Position numbers and translations under genes: made by a program. Shown here one piece after another: positions 25,697 through 32,701 of a stretch of 64,000 nt of DNA; positions within the stretch are counted from its first letter, which is position 1; the number at the start of each line of letters is the position of its first letter. Location of the stretch: positions 62,001-126,000 of the forward strand of contig JAZRNY010000009.1 of NCBI GenBank assembly GCA_045648445.1. The letters are read 5' to 3'. The notes below the pieces were generated by a model, which worked only from the letters and a program-made list of their open reading frames with translations, was not told where the DNA came from and ran no database searches. Source of the DNA: SIG607 sp045648445 (GTDB taxonomy: Bacteria > Bacillota > Clostridia > Oscillospirales > Acutalibacteraceae).

Positions 25697-26698
25697 ATGA
25701 AAAAGTATAATTTAGCAATACTCGGCGCTACAGGTGCCGTTGGTCGTGAAATGTTAAAGGTTTTAGCAGAAAGAGATTTCCCTGTAGGCGACCTTAAACT
25801 TTTGGCAAGTGCAAGAAGCGTTGGAAAAGAAATTGAGTTTAAAGGCAATATTTATAAAGTTGAAGAAGCAACTAAAGATTCTTTCGCTGGTGTAGATATC
25901 GTTCTCGGCGCTGCAAGTAATGCTCTTGCTAAAGAACTTGCTCCTCATATTAAGGCTGCAGGCGCAGTTTTTGTTGATAACTCTAGCGCTTTCCGTATGT
26001 ACGATGACGTTCCGCTTGTTATTCCCGAAATCAACCCCGAAGACGTTAAAAAACATAACGGCATTATCGCTAATCCTAACTGCTCAACAATTATTACGTT
26101 AACAGCAGTTAATGCGCTTAATAAAGCAAGTAAAATTAAGAGTATGATAGCATCTACCTATCAGGCGGTTTCCGGTGCAGGTGCAGGCGGTCCCGTTGAA
26201 CTTCTTAACCAAACCGAAGCAATTATGAAAGGGGAAGAGGTTGAACACAACGTATTTGCTCATCAAATTGCATATAACGTAATTCCTAAAATTGGCGGTG
26301 TTACAACAGAGGGCTATACATCCGAAGAAATGAAGATGCAAAATGAAGGTCAAAAGATTATGCATATCCCCGAACTCAAGGTAAGTTGCACTTGTATTCG
26401 TGTTCCTGTTCTTCGTTCTCATTCCATTTCGGTACTCGTTCGTACTGAAGAACCTATTAGTGTTGAAAAGGCAAAAGAACTTATTGCTAATGCTCCCGGT
26501 TGCAAGTACGTTGAAGATATGGATAACGAAATTTATCCTATGCCTCTTGAAACAAGCGATCAGGATATCGTGTTCGTAGGACGCATCCGTCCCGACCTTA
26601 CCGACGAAAACGGTCTTAACATTTGGTGCTGTGGCGACCAGGTTAGAAAAGGCGCCGCTACCAACGCAATCCAAATTGCAGAACTTCTTGTTAAATAA
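25697..26698 (+). CDS. asd: Aspartate-semialdehyde dehydrogenase
   Basis: Asd reduces aspartyl phosphate to aspartate semialdehyde. The 333-aa product has the NADP motif GATGAVGREML at the start, the catalytic Cys129 in NPNCSTI, and the substrate-binding FAHQIAYNVIP and CIRVPVLRSHS segments. It directly follows lysC with AAGGAGA before the ATG and closes the operon, which supplies the shared aspartate pathway, including the precursor of the dipicolinate made by dpaAB further along the window. Confidence 0.96.
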   Translation: MKKYNLAILGATGAVGREMLKVLAERDFPVGDLKLLASARSVGKEIEFKGNIYKVEEATKDSFAGVDIVLGAASNALAKELAPHIKAAGAVFVDNSSAFRMYDDVPLVIPEINPEDVKKHNGIIANPNCSTIITLTAVNALNKASKIKSMIASTYQAVSGAGAGGPVELLNQTEAIMKGEEVEHNVFAHQIAYNVIPKIGGVTTEGYTSEEMKMQNEGQKIMHIPELKVSCTCIRVPVLRSHSISVLVRTEEPISVEKAKELIANAPGCKYVEDMDNEIYPMPLETSDQDIVFVGRIRPDLTDENGLNIWCCGDQVRKGAATNAIQIAELLVK

Positions 26699-26702
26699 TT
26701 AA

Positions 26703-26732
26703 AAAATGCAGACGCTTGTCTGCATTTTGTTT
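26703..26732 (+). terminator. Intrinsic terminator after asd
   Basis: AAAATGCAGAC and GTCTGCATTTT flank a GCTT tetraloop, with further Ts downstream. Confidence 0.9.
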
Positions 26733-26769
26733 TACTACTGCATTTGACGGGTGGTTATGATTTTTGTAG

Positions 26770-26815
26770 GGGACGATGTTATTCCCCTATTAGGGGAATA
26801 ACCCCGACATCCCGT
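26770..26815. repeat. G/C-rich palindromic element in the asd-LRR intergenic region
   Basis: The core is a perfect 10-bp stem, GTTATTCCCC and GGGGAATAAC, with a 5-nt loop TATTA. It sits inside a longer imperfect palindrome whose outer parts are GGGGACGAT on the left and CCGACATCCCG on the right. It is strikingly GC-rich for this region and has no T-tract. It looks like a REP-like or MITE-like dispersed element rather than a terminator, but only one copy is in the window. Confidence 0.5.
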
Positions 26816-26831
26816 ATTACTGTGCGCATAG

Positions 26832-26860
26832 TTGACTTTTATTTGTAAAAATTTTATAAT
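26832..26860 (+). promoter_or_regulatory. Promoter of the LRR-dockerin gene with flanking inverted repeat
   Basis: TTGACT and TATAAT are spaced by 17 bp. A 9-bp inverted repeat, TTTGTAAAA at 26842-26850 and TTTTACAAA at 26871-26879, straddles the -10 box and start point, an arrangement typical of repressor operators. Confidence 0.7.
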
Positions 26861-26908
26861 ATTTACAGTGTTTTACAAAACGATATCCTTAAAAGGAAAC
26901 TGATACAA

Positions 26909-28957
26909 ATGAAAAAGATATTATCAATTATCCTGACTTTATCAATATTTTTAGCGGCAATACCGTTGTCTGCCGTTAACGTTTTTGCTGCAAGCACAAG
27001 TGATTTGACGTTTAGTTTGAATTCTGATGGAGCAAGTTATTCAGTATATGATTGCAATAGATCAGCAAGCGGTTCACTTTCAATACCGTCTACGTATAAC
27101 GGCAAACCTGTAACAAGGATTGGAGATTATGCATTTGATTCTTGCAGATTCCTTACATCAGTAACTATACCCGATAGTGTAACAAGTATTGAAGATTCTG
27201 CATTTTCTTGTTGCTACTCCCTAACTGGAGTAACCATACCCGATAGTGTAACAAGTATTGGATATAGGGCATTTTATGAATGCTCCTCCCTTACATCAGT
27301 AACCATAGGGAATAGTGTAACAAGTATTGGAAATTCTGCATTTTCTTGGTGCGAATCCCTTACATCAGTAACCATACCCGATAGTGTAACAAGTATTGGA
27401 AATTTTGCATTTTCTTGGTGCGACTCCCTTACTTCAATAGAAGTTTCCGCAAAAAATAAAAACTATTCTTCAGTTGATGGAGTTTTATTTAATAAAGATA
27501 AAACTGAACTTATTTGTTATCCTGCAGGTAAAAAAAATAAAAATTACACCATACCCGATAGTGTAACAAGTATTGGAAATGAAGCATTTTATGAATGTGA
27601 CTTCCTTACATCAGTAAACATAGGAAGTAGTGTAACAAGTATTGGAGAGGATGCATTTAAATATTGCGACTCCCTTACATCAGTAACCCTAGGAAATAGT
27701 GTAACAAGTATTGGAGATGGGGCATTTTCTTGGTGCGAATCCCTTACTTCAATAACCATACCCGACAGTGTAACATGTATTGGAGATTATGCATTTTCTT
27801 CTTGCGACTCCATTACATCAGTAACCATAGGAAGTAGTGTAACAAGTATTGGAGTTGATGCATTTGAAGATTGCACCTTCCTTACTTCAATAGAAGTTTC
27901 CGAAAAGAATCAAAACTATTCTTCGATAGATGGTATCTTATTTAATAAAGATAAAACTGAATTTATTTGTTATCCTGCAGGTAAAACAAATGAAAATTAC
28001 ACCATACCCGATAGTGTAACAAGTATTGGAAATTCTGCATTTTATTCTTGCGAATCCCTTACATCAGTAACCATAGGAAATAGTGTAACAAGTGTTGGAG
28101 ATTCTGCATTTGAATATTGTACCTCCCTTAAATCAGTAACCATAGGAAATAGTGTAACAAGTATTGGAGTTTGGGCATTTTCTTCTTGTGACTCCCTTAC
28201 ATCGGTAACCATACCAGATAGTGTAACAAGTATTGGAGAGTGGGCATTTTCTTATTGCGACTCCCTTACATCAGTAACCATACCAGATAGTGTAACAAGT
28301 ATTGGAGAGGATGCATTTTATAATACTGCTTGGTATAAAAATCAGCCTGACGGACTTATTTATGCAGGTAAGGTTGCTTATAATTATAAAGGCACCTACC
28401 CCGAAACAGTTGTTATAAAAGACGGCACTTTAGGAATAGCGGATTCTGCATTTTATTATTGCACCTCCCTTACATCAGTAACCATACCTGATAGTGTAAC
28501 AAGTATTGGAAATTCTGCATTTTCTTCTTGCGACTCCCTAAAAACCGTATATTATCGTGGAAGTCAGACCGATAGTAATAATATAACAGTAGGTTCATAT
28601 AATTATGAGTTAACATGGGCTACCTGGTACTATAATTCCTGTATAGGAAGAAGTGAGCACACTTATAATAGTGATTGCGATGCATTTTGTAACTTATGTG
28701 CCTATAAGCGAGAAGTAATACATACCTTGGGTGACGATGGACTGTGTACCAAATGTGGTAAGCCACCCTACACCGTAGGAGACTTAAACGGTGACTATGC
28801 GGTTAACGCCACTGACTTGGCTGTTATGAAACTATTCCTTGCAGGAATAAGTCAACTTGATGGTACAGGTTTACTTGCGGGTGATCTTAACGGAGATGGC
28901 AATGTTGACGCCACTGACCTAGCAATAATAAAACTCAAACTTGCAGGACTTGCATAG
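26909..28957 (+). CDS. Secreted BspA-type leucine-rich-repeat protein with C-terminal dockerin
   Basis: The 682-aa protein has a Sec signal peptide (residues 1-27, cleavage after VFA). About 16 copies of a 23-residue BspA/LRR_5 repeat follow (consensus TIPDSVTSIGNSAFSxCxSL). Two repeats carry a matching insert (NYSSVDGVLFNKDKTE...), and one carries a longer insert near residues 470-510. Next is a cysteine cluster (C590, C594, C597, C613, C616). From about residue 624 a type I dockerin has two calcium loops, DLNGDYAVNATD and DLNGDGNVDATD. The dockerin should dock to a cohesin on a scaffoldin. The LRR part probably binds surfaces or proteins. The gene is monocistronic. Confidence 0.93.
   Translation: MKKILSIILTLSIFLAAIPLSAVNVFAASTSDLTFSLNSDGASYSVYDCNRSASGSLSIPSTYNGKPVTRIGDYAFDSCRFLTSVTIPDSVTSIEDSAFSCCYSLTGVTIPDSVTSIGYRAFYECSSLTSVTIGNSVTSIGNSAFSWCESLTSVTIPDSVTSIGNFAFSWCDSLTSIEVSAKNKNYSSVDGVLFNKDKTELICYPAGKKNKNYTIPDSVTSIGNEAFYECDFLTSVNIGSSVTSIGEDAFKYCDSLTSVTLGNSVTSIGDGAFSWCESLTSITIPDSVTCIGDYAFSSCDSITSVTIGSSVTSIGVDAFEDCTFLTSIEVSEKNQNYSSIDGILFNKDKTEFICYPAGKTNENYTIPDSVTSIGNSAFYSCESLTSVTIGNSVTSVGDSAFEYCTSLKSVTIGNSVTSIGVWAFSSCDSLTSVTIPDSVTSIGEWAFSYCDSLTSVTIPDSVTSIGEDAFYNTAWYKNQPDGLIYAGKVAYNYKGTYPETVVIKDGTLGIADSAFYYCTSLTSVTIPDSVTSIGNSAFSSCDSLKTVYYRGSQTDSNNITVGSYNYELTWATWYYNSCIGRSEHTYNSDCDAFCNLCAYKREVIHTLGDDGLCTKCGKPPYTVGDLNGDYAVNATDLAVMKLFLAGISQLDGTGLLAGDLNGDGNVDATDLAIIKLKLAGLA
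27150..28550 (+). repeat. Tandem 69-bp LRR-coding repeats
   Basis: Units coding for the 23-aa LRR repeat are highly alike at DNA level, including synonymous positions; the stretch AGTGTAACAAGTATTGGA recurs in nearly every unit. This points to recent duplication or gene conversion. The two larger insert modules (near 27430-27560 and 27890-28010) are also near-duplicates. Confidence 0.9.
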
Positions 28958-28961
28958 TTAA

Positions 28962-28992
28962 AAAAAGAACTTGGGATTCCCAAGTTCTTTTT
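28962..28992. terminator. Bidirectional terminator between LRR gene and ligA
   Basis: A 14-bp perfect stem, AAAAAGAACTTGGG and CCCAAGTTCTTTTT, with loop ATT serves both convergent genes. Confidence 0.92.
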
Positions 28993-28994
28993 CA

Positions 28995-30983
28995 TTATAA
29001 TGCACGTAATATTTCTTCTTCATCTAATATAGTTACCGATAATGCTTTGGCTTTATCAAGTTTACTGCCTGCGCTTTCGCCGCATAGCAGGAAGTCGGTT
29101 TTGCTTGAAACTGAACCTGAAACTTTTGCGCCAAGGTCGGTTAGTTTTTCGCTTAATTCGTCTCTTGTAAAACTTTCAAAAGTTCCGGTAATAACTATTC
29201 GTTTACCAAAGAAAATTGATTCGGTATTGGTTTTGTTTTCGGGTTTTTTAATGGTCAAGAAAGACAGTACCTTTAAAAATTCGTTTCGGTTATCGGTATT
29301 TTTAAACCAATCGATTATACTGTTACTCATTATTTCGCCGAAACCTTCGATTGCAGTAAAATCAAAACCGCTATCAATTTCATTTAAAAGTTTATCGGCA
29401 TCTCCGCCAAAATAATCTTCAATGAGTTTTGCGCCGCTTTTTCCAATCAAATCAATATTCATGGCTACCAGTAGATTGGAAAGGGAAGTGCTTTTTGCAT
29501 TTTCAATAGCAGAAATTAAGTTGTTGTATGATTTTTCGCCAAAACCATCTAGCGATATTATATCATCTTTAAAATTGCTTAATAAGAAAATATCGCTGAC
29601 AGCGGTAAGCCAACCGTTTTTAATAAACTTTTCAACAGTTTGTTCGGAAAGACCGTCGATATTTAATGCCTGTTTACTAACAAAGTGCGTGAACTTTTTG
29701 ATATTCTTGCCGGCACAGTTGGGATTTTTACAATATAGTACTTCGATGAGTCGTCCACCGTTTTCGTTGGTTTGTATTTGAGTGTTTTGATTACAAACAG
29801 GACAAAGGGCAGGGAAGTTAAGAACGTATTCATTGTTATTATCAATACTCAAATTTTCCTCTACGTGCGGAATAATCATATTACGCTTTGAAACCATAAT
29901 TGAATCATTGATTTTTAGCTTCAAATCTTTAATAAAGGTCATATTGTGAAGTGAAGCACGCTCAACGATAGTATTATCTATTTCGACAGTATCAAAAATA
30001 GCTACGGGAGTTAATTGACCTGTTCTTGAAATATTCCATTCGATTTTATTTAAAACCGTTTTAAAATGCGGGTCGCCAAACTTATAAGCAATACCGTCGC
30101 GAAAATGGTGCGCAGTTCTGCCGAGCGTTGCAGAATAAACGGCGTCATTATAAAAGAATACGATACCATCGATAGGTAACGATTTTTCTAGTGCTGTTTC
30201 TTTTAATTTTACAATGTTATCTTCTATAATTTCAGTTGTATCACTCGTTTTTAAGTTAAATGACGGAATACGAGAAAATCCGTATGAAGAAAGTAAATCA
30301 AGCCTTTCTGTTCTTGAAGTAATATTTTCCATACCTTCAAGTACGTTAAAGGGCATAAAGCACACTTCACGTTCTTTGCAAATTGATGAATCTAGCTGAC
30401 GTACCGAACCTGCCGCTAAATTACGCGGTGTAGAATATTTATCTTCATCATTTTCGATTTTTTCATTAATTGAATTAAAGGTGAACACGTCAATATACGC
30501 TTCGCCTGTAATACGCAGTTTTTCTTTAAAAGGAATAACACGCGGAATATCTTTAAAAACTTTCGCGTTATGGGTAATAAGTTCACCCTCGGTACCGTCT
30601 CCACGAGTTGATGCTTCGGTAAGAATTCCGTTTTCAAATAATAGTTCAACAGTAAGTCCATCTATTTTAAGAGCCAAATAACCGTCGTTCTTGTTTAGCA
30701 TATCTTTAATATCGTCTGCAGATTTTGTTTTGGCTAAACTTAAAAGGGGAATGTTGTGAATGACTTTTGGTAGTTCGCTTAAAACTTCGGCACCGACTTT
30801 TTGAGTGGGAGAAGAAGCGAGAATAATTCCCGTTTCTTTTTCGAGTTCACTTAGTTCGTCAAAAAGAGCATCATACTGTGCGTCAGATATTGAGGGAGCG
30901 TTTTTGTTGTAATATTCGTCGGCGCATTTGTTTAAATATTCAACTAAATATCTTATGCGCAGTGATTTTTCTTGGTTGCTCAT
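28995..30983 (-). CDS. ligA: NAD-dependent DNA ligase LigA
   Basis: LigA seals nicks in DNA using NAD and is normally essential in bacteria. The 662-aa product has the Ia domain (SISDAQYDALFDEL), the adenylated Lys106 in ALKIDG, TRGDGTEGELITHN, the OB fold, and a four-cysteine zinc finger (CPVCNQ ... CKNPNCAG). Helix-hairpin-helix repeats (LDGFGEKSYNNL; IEGFGEIMSNSI) and a C-terminal BRCT domain (FFGKRIVITGTFESF) follow. Several otherwise conserved positions differ slightly, for example DGLTVEL for the usual DGLAVSL. Its start overlaps the end of an upstream AraC gene by 4 nt. Confidence 0.95.
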   Translation of the reverse strand: MSNQEKSLRIRYLVEYLNKCADEYYNKNAPSISDAQYDALFDELSELEKETGIILASSPTQKVGAEVLSELPKVIHNIPLLSLAKTKSADDIKDMLNKNDGYLALKIDGLTVELLFENGILTEASTRGDGTEGELITHNAKVFKDIPRVIPFKEKLRITGEAYIDVFTFNSINEKIENDEDKYSTPRNLAAGSVRQLDSSICKEREVCFMPFNVLEGMENITSRTERLDLLSSYGFSRIPSFNLKTSDTTEIIEDNIVKLKETALEKSLPIDGIVFFYNDAVYSATLGRTAHHFRDGIAYKFGDPHFKTVLNKIEWNISRTGQLTPVAIFDTVEIDNTIVERASLHNMTFIKDLKLKINDSIMVSKRNMIIPHVEENLSIDNNNEYVLNFPALCPVCNQNTQIQTNENGGRLIEVLYCKNPNCAGKNIKKFTHFVSKQALNIDGLSEQTVEKFIKNGWLTAVSDIFLLSNFKDDIISLDGFGEKSYNNLISAIENAKSTSLSNLLVAMNIDLIGKSGAKLIEDYFGGDADKLLNEIDSGFDFTAIEGFGEIMSNSIIDWFKNTDNRNEFLKVLSFLTIKKPENKTNTESIFFGKRIVITGTFESFTRDELSEKLTDLGAKVSGSVSSKTDFLLCGESAGSKLDKAKALSVTILDEEEILRAL

Positions 30984-31888
30984 AAATTCTCCTCCTGTCT
31001 GAGCATTGAAGTTTTGTACTTTTTAGGCGTTTGACCGGTGAATTTTTTGAATGCGCGGTTAAAATTAGGACAATTATTAAAACCGCATTTTAAAGCGATT
31101 GATATAATAGAGTCGTTAGGAAATTCGATTAGCAACTGCGTTGCCAAAACTATTCTTTTTTCTCCGATATAGTCCCATAGTTTAACACCTGTTTGTTCAC
31201 GGAAAATATTTGAAAAATAATTTGGACTAAGTTCTGCAATTGCTGAAATTTTTTCTAATGAGAGTTCTTCACTTAAATGGGAGTCAATATAATCTATTGC
31301 TTTTTTAAGTGATTTGTGTGTTTTTGAAAAAACATCTGCGGAGTTGAAGTTTTCATTACTGCTGTGGTAGTTGGTTTCGCGCGCTACTGTTAATAGAATA
31401 TCAAGGCTTAGTTGAAGTACTTCGATTTCATATCCTTGACGTTTAATTGAAAACGCATCCACCATTTTGTAAAAATCATCTTTGATAATCTTTGCCGTAG
31501 GATTAACGGCGGTAATTTTATTTTTGAAATGTCGCGAATGATTTTTAAAGAAAGTGCGATCGTCAAACAAAGCGTTAAATGGAAGTATATCGGTAAAAGC
31601 AGAGGAGTCTATTTGCAAAACTAAGAAAAACGCGTTATTGTCAGATGCTACAATATCTTTATTGTCATTTTCAGAAAAAACAAAAATATCCCCTTCATAT
31701 AAATCGAATTCACTATCGGCTAACTTAACGTTGCAATGGGGAGACTGCAATATCCAAATTTCAAAATATGGGTATTTGCTTACATTATATATATTGTCGC
31801 CGGAAAAGATTGTTTTACTTATAAGTTTTAGTGCGATATCTTTGTTTTTGTTATAAATAAATTCGTCTACTACTTTAAATGGATACAT
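30980..31888 (-). CDS. AraC-family transcriptional regulator, divergent from the sugar import locus
   Basis: The 302-aa protein has an N-terminal cupin-like sensing part (YFEIWILQSPHCNVKL, EGDIFVFSENDN) and a C-terminal double helix-turn-helix (LSLEKISAIAELSPNYFSNI and SIISIALKCGFNNCPNFNRA, ending GQTPKKYKTSM). GGAGT precedes the ATG. It is divergent from the large sugar ABC locus, so regulation of that locus by a sugar is the natural inference. Unusually, its stop overlaps the ligA start, so the two are probably one transcript. Confidence 0.9.
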   Translation of the reverse strand: MYPFKVVDEFIYNKNKDIALKLISKTIFSGDNIYNVSKYPYFEIWILQSPHCNVKLADSEFDLYEGDIFVFSENDNKDIVASDNNAFFLVLQIDSSAFTDILPFNALFDDRTFFKNHSRHFKNKITAVNPTAKIIKDDFYKMVDAFSIKRQGYEIEVLQLSLDILLTVARETNYHSSNENFNSADVFSKTHKSLKKAIDYIDSHLSEELSLEKISAIAELSPNYFSNIFREQTGVKLWDYIGEKRIVLATQLLIEFPNDSIISIALKCGFNNCPNFNRAFKKFTGQTPKKYKTSMLRQEENL

Positions 31889-31971
31889 AAAAACTCCTGT
31901 TTTTTATAAATAATTGTAAGAAAATTAGAATTTTAAAATATTTTATGATTTGATATAGGTGAGTTTTGGTG

Positions 31972-32004
31972 ATTTTTACATCGCTATTGTGCAATATTTA
32001 CATC
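31972..32004. promoter_or_regulatory. Tandem direct repeats, likely AraC-type operator
   Basis: Two copies of ATnTTTACATC are offset by exactly 22 bp, about two helical turns, just downstream of the regulator's own start point. AraC-family proteins typically bind such direct half-site pairs, so autorepression is plausible. Confidence 0.5.
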
Positions 32005-32017
32005 AAATTCTATAGAA

Positions 32018-32046
32018 ATTATACTATTCGTTTATTAAAATGTCAA
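32018..32046 (-). promoter_or_regulatory. Consensus sigma-A promoter of the araC-ligA operon
   Basis: On the minus strand TTGACA and TATAAT are spaced by exactly 17 bp, a full consensus match. Transcription would start near 32011, giving a leader of about 120 nt before the regulator. Confidence 0.8.
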
Positions 32047-32225
32047 TTAATTTCACAAATGCTACAAATTTAACTTTAAAATTCGTAAGATAGTTTATAA
32101 AATTCAGTATATATTTGTAGATTTATTGAATGAAACATAGTATTCTATATAAGAACTATTCTGCATTATTGGGTTAATTTTGCCTTTTTGCGATTTTTTT
32201 CGTTGAAATCGACAATATTTCGCCC

Positions 32226-32241
32226 AATTTGTTAACAAATT
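32226..32241. promoter_or_regulatory. 16-bp perfect palindrome upstream of the sugar locus
   Basis: AATTTGTTAACAAATT lies 20 bp before the start of the first lipoprotein gene, downstream of the putative promoter. It could be a repressor operator; AT-rich chance palindromes are a caveat. Confidence 0.4.
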
Positions 32242-32260
32242 AATCAAATGGAGTGATAGT

Positions 32261-32635
32261 ATGCGTTATTTATTGAAAGTAAGCATTATTTTCGTCATTT
32301 CTTTACTACTTATATTTACTCTTACTTCTTGTAAAGGTAAAAATGGAACCGGTAATACAGGTTCATCAAACAATTCGTCTGACTCTAATAATTCGAGTTT
32401 GGTTTCAGGTAACTCTGATAATAGTGACGATACCAGTCTTAACGTATCTGATATTTTTGGTTCTTTGGATGACGATAATGGTTCTTCGAACGATTCAGAA
32501 TCTTCTAATAGTTCTGATGCTTCTTCCGGTTCCTCAAGTTCAAACGACTCAAGCAATTCTTCAACCGGTTCCGATGAGTCTAGTTCTTCAGGATTTGACT
32601 ATAACGATCCAAACGTGTGGACCGATCCGGTATAA
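32261..32635 (+). CDS. Small Ser/Asn/Asp-rich lipoprotein
   Basis: This 124-aa protein has a lipoprotein signal peptide with lipobox LTSC (Cys24). The remaining 100 residues are almost entirely Ser, Asn, Asp and Gly, with a short end segment NDPNVWTDPV. No folded domain is visible; the mature chain looks like a flexible, acidic surface tether. It is the first gene of the sugar import locus and lies 66 nt upstream of the large binding protein, which itself lacks a lipobox. A GGAGTGA site precedes the ATG. Function unknown. Confidence 0.8.
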   Translation: MRYLLKVSIIFVISLLLIFTLTSCKGKNGTGNTGSSNNSSDSNNSSLVSGNSDNSDDTSLNVSDIFGSLDDDNGSSNDSESSNSSDASSGSSSSNDSSNSSTGSDESSSSGFDYNDPNVWTDPV

Positions 32636-32643
32636 ACATTAAT

Positions 32644-32672
32644 TTGTAATACTTACAGTTTTACTGTATAAG
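32644..32672 (+). promoter_or_regulatory. Putative promoter of the binding-protein gene with internal palindrome
   Basis: TTGTAA and TATAAG are spaced by 17 bp. The palindrome TACAGT-TTT-ACTGTA (32654-32668) fills the spacer and touches the -10 box, so a bound regulator would block polymerase. Confidence 0.5.
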
Positions 32673-32701
32673 ATATTAAATCTAAAAACGAGGGTGGCAA
32701 A

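Larger units (their letters stand above)
31889..32260. promoter_or_regulatory. 372-bp divergent regulatory region between araC-type gene and sugar locus
   Basis: This gene-free stretch holds, left to right: an AT-rich leader of the minus-strand regulator gene; two direct repeats of ATnTTTACATC (31972-31982 and 31994-32004, 22 bp apart); a consensus minus-strand promoter (32018-32046); a weaker plus-strand promoter candidate (TTGAAT-N16-TATAAG, 32126-32153); and a perfect 16-bp palindrome AATTTGTTAACAAATT at 32226-32241. I see no ORF or known RNA in it. Confidence 0.6.

Noticed and set aside
27150..28550. CRISPR array
   Set aside because: The repeats are in frame, 69 bp long, without spacers, and encode leucine-rich repeats.
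32018..32260. Signs of a mobile element at the junction before the sugar locus
   Set aside because: No transposase, integrase, target duplication or tRNA attachment site is visible, and base composition is unchanged.
32266..32642. Overlapping ORFs on both strands in the Ser/Asn-rich lipoprotein gene
   Set aside because: The biased TCT/AAT/GAT codons keep other frames open; only the plus-strand frame has a signal peptide, lipobox and ribosome-binding site.
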